From assembly GCA_015059285.1 (NCBI GenBank), contig SVAS01000002.1, forward strand, positions 128,572 through 192,571: DNA of 64,000 nucleotides, written 5' to 3'. A program made the position numbers and the translations under genes. The notes under the pieces were generated by a model. The model worked only from the letters and a program-made list of their open reading frames with translations. It had not been told where the DNA came from and did no database searches. This DNA is from Bacillota bacterium (GTDB taxonomy: Bacteria; Bacillota_I; Bacilli_A; RF39; UBA660). Below, in pieces: positions 25,772 through 33,600 of this stretch. Each line of letters opens with the position of its first letter. Position 1 is the first letter of the stretch.

Positions 25772-26092
25772 ATGGAACGAAAATTACCAAAGGTGTTTGC
25801 TAATAATCTAAACGAGGTAAATAACAATAATAGTGTTTTTTATTCGGCGGATAGTAGTGATAGAAATATAGAGAATATAAAACCCGAAAAAGAATTGTTT
25901 GGTAAAACAGTTGAGCAAAAAATTAATGAGATTTTTAATTCACCATATTACATTTATAAAGCAGATGTTGAAATTACTTTAGAAAATGATGTGGTAACTA
26001 AAAAGATAATAGGTAAAAATAGAATTAATTTAATTACAATGGATAATGAATTAATACCGATTAAATTAATAAAAGATATTAAATATAAATAA
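25772..26092 (+). CDS. Small soluble protein, unknown
   Basis: 106 residues, no signal peptide or membrane segment. The first half is Asn- and Ser-rich and probably disordered; the second half (KTVEQKINEIFNSPYYIYKADVEI onward) alternates in a beta-strand pattern. GAGGTG precedes the ATG and a strong terminator follows, which supports a real gene. No family is recognised. Confidence 0.6.
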   Translation: MERKLPKVFANNLNEVNNNNSVFYSADSSDRNIENIKPEKELFGKTVEQKINEIFNSPYYIYKADVEITLENDVVTKKIIGKNRINLITMDNELIPIKLIKDIKYK

Positions 26093-26095
26093 TAA

Positions 26096-26130
26096 AAAAG
26101 ATTTTTAGAAAACATCTAAAAATCTTTTAT
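26096..26130 (+). terminator. Strong terminator before cls
   Basis: A 14-base-pair stem, AAAAGATTTTTAGA (26096-26109) with TCTAAAAATCTTTT (26115-26128), with a T-rich 3' arm. Confidence 0.85.
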
Positions 26131-26181
26131 TTGTTTTTATATAGTTTGCGGAGTATAATAAGTATATGAGGATGTGAATGG

Positions 26182-27717
26182 ATGAAGAAAATATTAAAGG
26201 TATTACTTCATAGGGTAGTATTAGTGGCAGTTTTATTGGCAATACAAATTTTGTCTTTAATTATTATGATAGTAAGATTTAATAATTATTTTGTTTATTT
26301 TTATGCTTGCTGTGCTTTGTTAAGTTTTCTTGTGTTTTTGCATATTATTAATAATAAAAGTAATCCTAGTTATAAGATTGCTTGGTTAGTTCCTATCTTA
26401 GCATTTCCAATTTTTGGTGGATTATTTTATGTTTTATTTGGAAGAAATAAACTAAGTAATCATTCTAAAAAAAAGATGGCTGCTATAAGTGCTAAAATGC
26501 AATTAATTGACTTTGAAAATGAAGAAATAATAGAAATTTTAAAAAAAGAAGATGTAGTGGCAGCTAAACAAGCAAATTATATTCAAAAATTATCTCATGC
26601 GCCAATTTATAAAAATACATATACAGAGTATTATTCTGTTGGTGAAGAAATGTTTTTAAGACTAAAAGAAGAACTTATGAAAGCTAAACATTATATATTT
26701 TTAGAATACTTTATAATTGAAGAAGGTGTTATGTGGAATAGTATTTTGGATATACTTATTCAAAAAGTAAAAGAGGGTGTTGATGTTCGTTTAATTTATG
26801 ATGATATGGGATGTATTATGACTCTTCCCTATAAATACTTTGAAAAGTTAGAAAGTTTTGGGATTAAAACCTGTGTTTTCAATCCTTTCATTCCGGTCTT
26901 ATCATCAAAAATTAATAATCGTGATCATAGAAAAATTGTGGTTATTGATGGTCATACTGGCTTTACTGGTGGTATAAATTTGGCTGATGAATACATAAAT
27001 ATCTATCCTAAATACGGTCATTGGAAAGATAGTGCCATTTTACTAAAAGGAGAAGCTGTTTGGAATTTGACAATTATGTTTTTATCTATGTGGGATTATA
27101 TTCGTGGTGTAAAAGAAAATTATGAAGATTACCGCCCAGATACTTATATGCCGAAAAAAATTAAATCTAAAGGGTATGTTTTGCCATATAATGATACACC
27201 GTTAGATGATGAAACAGTTGGTGAAAATATATATTTAAATATGATTACAAATGCAAATAAATATATTTATATAACAACACCTTATTTAATTATTGATAAT
27301 GAAATGATTACAGCTCTTACTTTAGCTGCCAAATCAGGAGTAGAAGTTAAGATTATAACACCTGGAGTTGCTGATAAAAAGGTTGTGAATGAACTTACAA
27401 AATCATATTATGAGGTATTAATTGAAAATGGTGTAAAAATATATGAATATATTCCTGGTTTTGTTCATGCTAAAAATTTTGTAATAGATGATAAGTATGC
27501 AACTGTAGGAACAATTAATTTAGATTATCGTAGTCTATACTTACATTTTGAATGTGGCGTGTGGATGTATGATACAGATACTATTGTTAATATTGAACAA
27601 GATTTTGAAGAAATGTTAAAATTGTGTAGAGAGATAACTTTAAAGGACTGTAAAAAAATCACTAGTAAACGTAAATTTTTTAGAGCCATTTTAAAGCTAT
27701 TTGCACCACTTATGTAG
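26182..27717 (+). CDS. cls: Cardiolipin synthase (phospholipase D family)
   Basis: Joins two phosphatidylglycerols into cardiolipin at the membrane. 511 residues: two N-terminal membrane segments, then two PLD domains. Both HKD motifs are intact: NRDHRKIVVIDGHTGFTGG near residue 247 and VHAKNFVIDDKYATVGTINLD near residue 428. WLVPILAFPIFGGLFYVLFG is the typical linker of bacterial Cls. Length is normal. It is monocistronic, with its own promoter region after a strong terminator. Confidence 0.93.
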   Translation: MKKILKVLLHRVVLVAVLLAIQILSLIIMIVRFNNYFVYFYACCALLSFLVFLHIINNKSNPSYKIAWLVPILAFPIFGGLFYVLFGRNKLSNHSKKKMAAISAKMQLIDFENEEIIEILKKEDVVAAKQANYIQKLSHAPIYKNTYTEYYSVGEEMFLRLKEELMKAKHYIFLEYFIIEEGVMWNSILDILIQKVKEGVDVRLIYDDMGCIMTLPYKYFEKLESFGIKTCVFNPFIPVLSSKINNRDHRKIVVIDGHTGFTGGINLADEYINIYPKYGHWKDSAILLKGEAVWNLTIMFLSMWDYIRGVKENYEDYRPDTYMPKKIKSKGYVLPYNDTPLDDETVGENIYLNMITNANKYIYITTPYLIIDNEMITALTLAAKSGVEVKIITPGVADKKVVNELTKSYYEVLIENGVKIYEYIPGFVHAKNFVIDDKYATVGTINLDYRSLYLHFECGVWMYDTDTIVNIEQDFEEMLKLCREITLKDCKKITSKRKFFRAILKLFAPLM

Positions 27718-27718
27718 A

Positions 27719-27752
27719 GATTATTCCAAAAAAAAAGGAATAATCCTTTTTT
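27719..27752. terminator. Bidirectional terminator between cls and the CotZ-like gene
   Basis: GATTATTCC (27719-27727), an A-rich loop, GGAATAATC (27737-27745) and T run, between convergent genes. Confidence 0.8.
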
Positions 27753-28191
27753 ATATGCATTCTACAAAAGTATCTTGTAAGCATCTTAATGTACAAACGC
27801 AATTTAAATTCATTGTAAAGAAAGAATTAGTTGCTACATAAGGAATAACTGCTACTTCTGTAGTGTCAGGATTTGGAGCAAGTACTCTAAATGTAGCGCA
27901 ACAACCATCTATTTTTTCAATTCTAAATACACTTGAACAAGTTACACCATCGTCACCGCAAGTGCCATCAGTTTTAGTAGTTGGCATAGTCCATGGTGTA
28001 CCATTACCACAACAAGTATATAACATAATAGGTCTAGTATTACAATTTATAGAAGTTGTTCCGCATCCTAAAAACCCACGATCACAAGTATCTAAGCAAG
28101 CTTCATTGCAAGTAGCGTTTTGTTGTAAGACGCAAATAACAGTTAAGATTTCAGATATGCATCTGCAATCGGTATTTTCGTTATTACACAT
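27751..28191 (-). CDS. Spore coat/exosporium protein of the CotY/CotZ family
   Basis: 146-residue Cys-rich protein (about 20 Cys). The CotZ-family hallmarks are IMLYTCCGNGTPW, VFRIEKIDGCCATFRVL and the C-terminal MNLNCVCTLRCLQDTF. These proteins assemble into disulphide-linked layers of the outer spore coat. The start at 28191 is chosen because GGGGTGG lies five bases away; a GTG at 28200 overlaps that site. Upstream is a SigK-like promoter match. With spoIID, spoIIQ and spoIIID, this argues for a spore-forming host. Confidence 0.85.
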   Translation of the reverse strand: MCNNENTDCRCISEILTVICVLQQNATCNEACLDTCDRGFLGCGTTSINCNTRPIMLYTCCGNGTPWTMPTTKTDGTCGDDGVTCSSVFRIEKIDGCCATFRVLAPNPDTTEVAVIPYVATNSFFTMNLNCVCTLRCLQDTFVECI

Positions 28192-28200
28192 ATAATCCAC

Positions 28201-28511
28201 CCCTTCATTTATTTTCTAATATAGCATATTCAACCAAGATAAATAGGTGTGAATAAATAACCTAGGTAAAGTTTATTTATTTAATTTTACTATATTAGTA
28301 GTTAACAATAATTAACTATTAAATTATATGCAATACTGTAAAAATAGATTAATCTATATTTGATATAGTAAATACTGTGCTTTAGTTTAAAGTGCAAAAG
28401 TAATATATTTGAAAAATATATATATTTTTTGCTATTTTACACTTTTTTATGTAAAGATAATACGTTATAACACATTTTTTTATTACACATATATTATAAT
28501 GAGGTGATGAT
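28201..28511. other. 311-base divergent intergenic region between the CotZ-like and LysM genes
   Basis: No gene is seen. The left end holds the CotZ gene's ribosome site and a SigK-like promoter on the minus strand. The right end holds the LysM gene's GAGGTGA site. A CATATATTA at 28488-28496, preceded by AAC sixteen bases upstream, also matches a SigK-type promoter but would leave almost no leader before the LysM start. The middle is extremely AT-rich with no strong hairpin. Confidence 0.6.
28222..28249 (-). promoter_or_regulatory. SigK-like promoter of the CotZ-type gene
   Basis: On the minus strand, CAC (complement of 28247-28249), a 16-base spacer and AATATGCTA (complement of 28222-28230), one mismatch from the SigK -10 pattern CATAnnnTA. 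No SigA promoter is evident. SigK control would suit a coat gene. Confidence 0.35.
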
Positions 28512-28976
28512 GTGTTTGAAATATATCGTATAATGCCAGGTGATTCTTTAGAAAAAATATCGGTTAACTTAGGCATTAATGTAGATGAATTACGAAGGAT
28601 AAATGGTATAATTGGTGATCCAATTTTAATACCAGGGACTAATTTAATTATTCCAAATAGAAGTAATGATACATATATTAAATATGTGGTAAAAAGAGGA
28701 GATACTATTTATGATATAGCTAGAAGAAATAATATAGATAAACGTATTTTACTACTTATAAATGGACTAAATGAAAATGATTATATATATCCAGAACAAG
28801 AAATTTTAATTCCTAGTGAAAATGTTAGTTTATATGTTACAGAAGATGGTGATTCTTTAAATAGTATTAGTGAAAATTTAGGAATTACTATTACTGATAT
28901 GTTAAGAATGAATGATACTTTATTTTTAAGTCCCGATCAAATTGTTGTTTATAGAATGAATAATTCTAATTTATAA
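28512..28976 (+). CDS. Three-LysM-domain protein, possible spore coat/cortex component
   Basis: 154 residues composed almost wholly of three LysM peptidoglycan-binding domains: YRIMPGDSLEKISVNLGI, YVVKRGDTIYDIARRNNI, and a degenerate third, VTEDGDSLNSISENLGI. There is no signal peptide, as in SafA/SpoVID-type coat proteins, which are made in the mother cell and bind the cortex. The start is GTG with GAGGTGA upstream. The divergent coat gene next door supports a spore role, but this is inference. Confidence 0.75.
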   Translation: MFEIYRIMPGDSLEKISVNLGINVDELRRINGIIGDPILIPGTNLIIPNRSNDTYIKYVVKRGDTIYDIARRNNIDKRILLLINGLNENDYIYPEQEILIPSENVSLYVTEDGDSLNSISENLGITITDMLRMNDTLFLSPDQIVVYRMNNSNL

Positions 28977-28985
28977 TAATTTTAC

Positions 28986-29018
28986 AAATAAACGTGTATT
29001 AGCATGTTTATTTTTTTA
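28986..29018 (+). terminator. Terminator after the LysM gene
   Basis: AAATAAACGTG (28986-28996) pairs with CATGTTTATTT (29003-29013, one G-T), then a T run. Confidence 0.8.
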
Positions 29019-29079
29019 TAAACGTCTTTTATTTTTAAAAAATATATTATATAATAAATATAGTTGAGGTGTATAAAAC

Positions 29080-29511
29080 ATGAAAAAATTACTAATTATA
29101 TTTGTAGGGATAATAACAATTTTTACTGTTGGATGTGGTAAAGGTAAAATAACTGAAATAACATTTGAAGAATATAATGAAATGGTAAATAATAAAGAAA
29201 GTTTTATTTTGTTTATTGGTTCTCATAATTGTAATCATTGTGCGCAATTTAAAATGACTTTAGAAGATGTTGTAAATGATTATAATGTGGAATTTAAATA
29301 TATAGATGTTGCTAATTTAACAGAAGAACAACATCAAAAGTTATCTGATGATATTATTTTTACAGGGACCCCAACTACTGTTTTTTTACAAAAAGGAGTA
29401 GACAATTCTTGTGGATTATTTAGTTGTGATGAGGATAAAAGGGTTGATGGTGCTCTTAGTTATGATAAGGTTATAAGTGTTTTAAAAAATTATGGTTATA
29501 TAAAGGGGTAA
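29080..29511 (+). CDS. Thioredoxin-like lipoprotein with CxxC
   Basis: 143 residues. A lipobox (FTVGCGKG) with Cys at about residue 19 anchors the protein outside the membrane. The rest is thioredoxin-like: FILFIGSHNCNHCAQFKMTL holds the active-site CNHC, FKYIDVAN is the next strand, and FTGTPTTVFLQKG supplies the conserved cis-Pro. A second pair of Cys (NSCGLFSCDED) is unusual and may form an extra disulphide. It probably reduces or isomerises disulphides of surface proteins. The Clp-type gene begins three bases after its stop. Confidence 0.8.
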   Translation: MKKLLIIFVGIITIFTVGCGKGKITEITFEEYNEMVNNKESFILFIGSHNCNHCAQFKMTLEDVVNDYNVEFKYIDVANLTEEQHQKLSDDIIFTGTPTTVFLQKGVDNSCGLFSCDEDKRVDGALSYDKVISVLKNYGYIKG

Positions 29512-29514
29512 TTT

Positions 29515-30507
29515 ATGGAAAAAGAAATAGAAATTATAGATTTTGAAGATAATAATGAAGATTTATATGTGTTAAATACTTATGGAGAAGATCTAACTGC
29601 TAAAACATATATTACTAATCCAGCTATAGCACGCGAAAGTGAGATTAAGCAAACAATGATAGTTTTATTAACTCCAGAAAAATCAGCACTTTTAATAGGT
29701 AATGCAGGTATTGGTAAAACAGCCATTGTAGAAGGAATAGCTTATTTAATTCAGAAAAATCAAGTGCCAGATGCTTTAAAAGGTTATAGAATTATTAAAA
29801 TTAATTCTACTTCTTTAACTGGTAAAATAACTAGAAATGGTAAAGAAGAATTAGTGATATCTTTATTAGTTCAAGAATTAAAGCAAGTTTCAAAAACAAT
29901 TTTATTCATAGATGAAGTTCATACTTTAATAGGTGGAAAAGAAGATGGACCGATGGATTTGGCTAATATTTTGAAGCCTGCTTTAGATCGTGGAGATATT
30001 AAAGCTATAGGAGCAACTACTACCGAAGAGTATAATTCATATGTAGTAAGAGACCGTGCTTTTTTAAGGCGTTTTGATAAAATTGAAATTGTTGAACCAA
30101 CTCAGGACACAACTGTAAAAATACTTATGGGATCTTTACCTAAAATTGAAAAACAAACAGGCATTAAATTTAAATATAATGAATATGTTAGTGAAAAATT
30201 AGTTCGTTCTATAGTAGAAGCAACCTCTGAATTTAAAAGAGTTTATGGACTTGCAGCAATGTATCCAGATGTTTCTTTTTCAATTTTAACTCAAGCTTTT
30301 TCTAATGCATTATTTCAAAATAAAAAAGAAGTAGATGTTTTAGATGTTTATATGGCTATCAAGATGAGTAAACGAATTTATCCAGACAGTATTGTTAAAG
30401 AATTAGATACATTTAGAGAAAAACATGCGGATATTGCTAAAGAAGATGGCATTGTTTTTCCTATTGTAACAATTGATGAAGTTAAAGATGCTTATGAAAG
30501 TTTTTGA
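29515..30507 (+). CDS. Single-ring Clp-type AAA+ protein (D1 domain only)
   Basis: 330 residues that align with the first AAA+ module of ClpA/ClpB/ClpC: LNTYGEDLTAKTYITNPAIA, Walker A GNAGIGKTAIVEGIA, Walker B TILFIDEVHTLIGG, sensor region IKAIGATTTEEYNSY and arginine finger RDRAFLRRFDKIEI. The Clp N-domain, middle domain, second AAA+ ring and IGF-type ClpP loop are all missing, and nothing downstream encodes them. The C-terminal ~90 residues follow the usual D1 helical lid. It may be a one-ring unfoldase or assembly ATPase. It is cotranscribed with the thioredoxin-like lipoprotein and ends in a terminator 185 bases before the F1-like cluster. Confidence 0.8.
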   Translation: MEKEIEIIDFEDNNEDLYVLNTYGEDLTAKTYITNPAIARESEIKQTMIVLLTPEKSALLIGNAGIGKTAIVEGIAYLIQKNQVPDALKGYRIIKINSTSLTGKITRNGKEELVISLLVQELKQVSKTILFIDEVHTLIGGKEDGPMDLANILKPALDRGDIKAIGATTTEEYNSYVVRDRAFLRRFDKIEIVEPTQDTTVKILMGSLPKIEKQTGIKFKYNEYVSEKLVRSIVEATSEFKRVYGLAAMYPDVSFSILTQAFSNALFQNKKEVDVLDVYMAIKMSKRIYPDSIVKELDTFREKHADIAKEDGIVFPIVTIDEVKDAYESF

Positions 30508-30533
30508 TAATAGACTAAGTCTATTATTTTTTT
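30508..30533 (+). terminator. Terminator after the Clp-type gene
   Basis: TAATAGACT (30508-30516) pairs with AGTCTATTA (30518-30526), then a T run; it overlaps the end of the stop region. Confidence 0.75.
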
Positions 30534-30567
30534 ATTAAAATAGTTATTGATAAACCCTTATAAACTA

Positions 30568-30596
30568 TTGACTGAAAGTATTTTATGGTATAAAAT
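30568..30596 (+). promoter_or_regulatory. Promoter of the F1-like ATPase/surface-protein cluster
   Basis: TTGACT (30568-30573), a 17-base spacer and TAAAAT (30591-30596), the best SigA-like match in the region. It would give a leader of about 90 bases. I see no other convincing promoter or terminator before 52001, so all 11 genes may depend on it. Confidence 0.6.
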
Positions 30597-30624
30597 TATT
30601 ATATAGAATAAATTATGATGGAAG

Positions 30625-30651
30625 ATAGTAAACATAAGGCATGTTTACTAT
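30625..30651. promoter_or_regulatory. Perfect inverted repeat in the leader of the F1-like cluster
   Basis: ATAGTAAACAT (30625-30635) and its exact complement ATGTTTACTAT (30641-30651) flank AAGGC. No T run follows, so it is not a terminator. It lies just downstream of the predicted transcription start and could be a repressor operator or a leader RNA hairpin. Confidence 0.6.
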
Positions 30652-30692
30652 ATAAATAAAACCATATGTTATAAATTACCGGGAGGTTGCGT

Positions 30693-33600
30693 ATGAAAAA
30701 AAGTGTAGCTTTTATACTAGTGTCAGTTATTTTGATGATTGGTGCATCAATTTATTTTGCAATTGATATTAATAATAAAAAAATGAAAGAATTTGTTAAA
30801 GATGGTTATATTTTAACTACTGAAAATAGTGGTACTACCGATAAGTCTGTTAGATATTATTTTAATTCAGGTACCAAATATCAAGAAAAATATCAGGACA
30901 AAGTCTCTTTTTCTGACATAGACGGAGAAAAAGTATCATTAAATAATACATCATTTGTACACTATTTAGATGGTTCTATTTCTACTTTGAAAAAAGGAGT
31001 AGTTATGGACTTAGATTCTATTAATGGTAGTGTTGTTAAGTATTATAATATTTTTTCAAAATCTTTATTAGAAAAAAGAACAGATGCTTATTTCGTTAAT
31101 AATTTAGGAAAACAATTGAAATTTTCTAATTTTATTGCTAAAACTTCTGAGAATAAATATTTAATAGCCTCTGATAAAATTACCCTTTTCTTATCGGATA
31201 ATCAAGCAATCGATATTAAAGATTATGTTGAAATTAATTTTATTGAAGGAGAAATTATACGCCTAGAAAATCAAGAAGTTAGTTATCAAACTATTTCTTC
31301 TGAATCTTATATTCAATTAGCTAATGATGTTAAATTAGATTTAGGAACTGGAAACATTTATGTTAAAAATGAAAAGAAGGTTTCTTTAAATCAAATGATT
31401 ATTGATTCTGATGATAATATTCAAATTGAACCAGAAGAAGAAAATGAAGAAAATATAGAACAAGGCGGTAATGAAGGGTCTACTTTAGAAAATGGTAACT
31501 CTGGTCAAAATGGTGCTAACGGTGGTGTTACTGGTGGTACTATAGGAGATAACGAAGAAGTTGTAGATGAAAATGAAAATACAAAAATACCAGTATTTAG
31601 TGTAACAAAGTTAGATGTTACAGCAAACAAAATAGATGCTGATATTTCTATTACTGATGATGATTCATTATTAAATGGTCCAGTAACTTTAAAGGTTGTT
31701 GAAAATGGTACAGGGAAAACTGTGTATATGAAAGAGGACAATAATGGTGCTTTTGATATTAATGTCTTAATTGAAAATTTAACACCAGAAACAAATTATA
31801 CTCTAATTGCCAGTGCAACTTATACTAAAAATAATAATGACTATACTAAGGAATTTGTTTCTAAAGCTTTTAGAACAGAATCTTTAGGTATAGAATTAAA
31901 TAAAAATTATTATACAACTTCACAACTTTCTTATCTTGTTAAAATAGATGAATATTCTCAAATTAAATCAGCGACTTTAATACTATACGATGATGCTGGT
32001 AAAGATCTTGGAAAGCAATCTGTAGATGTTGATGCTGCTAAAACAGGACAAGTGATAACATTTGATGGTTTAAAATCAAACACAAGTTATAAAGTATCAT
32101 TAACAGAAATTGTTTATCATAACGCAAAATATTCAAATGGTTACGAACTAAACGTGAACGCTAAAACTTTAAAAGTTGAACCAAGTTTTGGTAGAACTAA
32201 TTTTAAAATAGATAAGAGAAATAGTTTGTTTACTTTAAATTATGATAAGGTTGTAGATACTGATAATGGAATTGTTAGTTATCGTTATGAAATTTATGAT
32301 GCTAGATTTATTAATGAAGATAATCCTCAAGCTATAAAAACTATTGAAAAAGAAAACAACACTTCTGTTGATATACTTGTTGATAATGTCAATATATTTA
32401 GAGGTGATCCTTATGTATTTAGAGTTGTGGTTGAATTTTATGATAATGAAAAATATGTAGAGTATGCATCACCTTTTAGTACTATTATGCAAATGGATGG
32501 AGAAGGTTTCCCTACTGTTAATTTTGAAGAAGAGTTGGTTACTTTTGAAAGAATAAAAGGAAAAGTAATTATTACTGATGATGATAATACAATTGATTTA
32601 AGTGGAGATAATAAAATTTTAGTAGTTTATCAAAATTCGTTGGGTCAATCAACTACTATTACTGCTAGTGGAAATGTAGTTGTTCCAATTGATGTTAATA
32701 ATTTAAGGGCAAATGAAACGTATACTATATCTGTATACGCCACTGTTGACTTGAATGATGGTAATGACAAAATTGATAATTGTTTTATTGGTAGTTCAAT
32801 TGTAAAAACTGAACCTACTCAACCTTTTGCTATTTCGTTAACTGCTGAAAATGAAGATGTAATGCAAGCTTTTACAGTAAAAGGGAAATTGGGAGCTAGT
32901 AGTGGCGTTGATAATGAATTAGAAGCTAGTACTTTAACTGGAATAACTTTCAATTTATATGAAGGTAAAGATACTACTCAAAAATTAATTCGTTCTATTA
33001 AAAAAGTTGATTTAAATGAAGAACCATATGAAAGTACTTTAAAAGAAACATATTATGATCAAGAATTTGAATTAAATCCTGCTTTCTTTGGTTTAGCGAA
33101 TGCTGATTTAGATAATGATTATTATACTATTGAAGTGACACGTGCTTATGATTATACAACGTATGAAAATGAAATCCCTATCGAACCAGAAAAAGATGCT
33201 GTAATTACGGTAAAAACAAATGGTACTATTCCAGATTTGCCACAAGATATAAATAGTGCATTGGTTGTTAATCGTATTTTAAATAAAAATGCAGGAACAC
33301 GCTATAATGCTGCTTTAGATCCGAATACGATTGTAGGATATGAAGTGCAAGCTGATTACAACAACGCTAAAAAATATGCTCAATATTTAAAATATTATGT
33401 ACATGATGCTGTGACTGGAGAAATTATTGAAAGTGCGACACAAGTTTATAATGTTGATGCAAGTGGAGAAATTGGAAAAGTTTATTTTTATTTAGGTAAT
33501 GGTACTGATTTCAATATTAAAGATACTGAATTGGTTCGAGGAAACAGATACTATTTTACTTATGAAGCATATTTAGATATGAATGGAGATTCATCAGTTG

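Noticed and set aside
27863-28195. Open frame on the plus strand opposite the CotZ-like gene
   Set aside because: The minus-strand protein has clear CotY/CotZ motifs and Cys spacing; the plus-strand product shows nothing recognisable.
28495-28500. TATAAT as a SigA -10 box for the LysM gene
   Set aside because: It directly abuts the ribosome site, so transcription would start within or after it.
30625-30651. Terminator before the F1-like cluster
   Set aside because: The hairpin is perfect but no T tract follows; it lies downstream of the best promoter.
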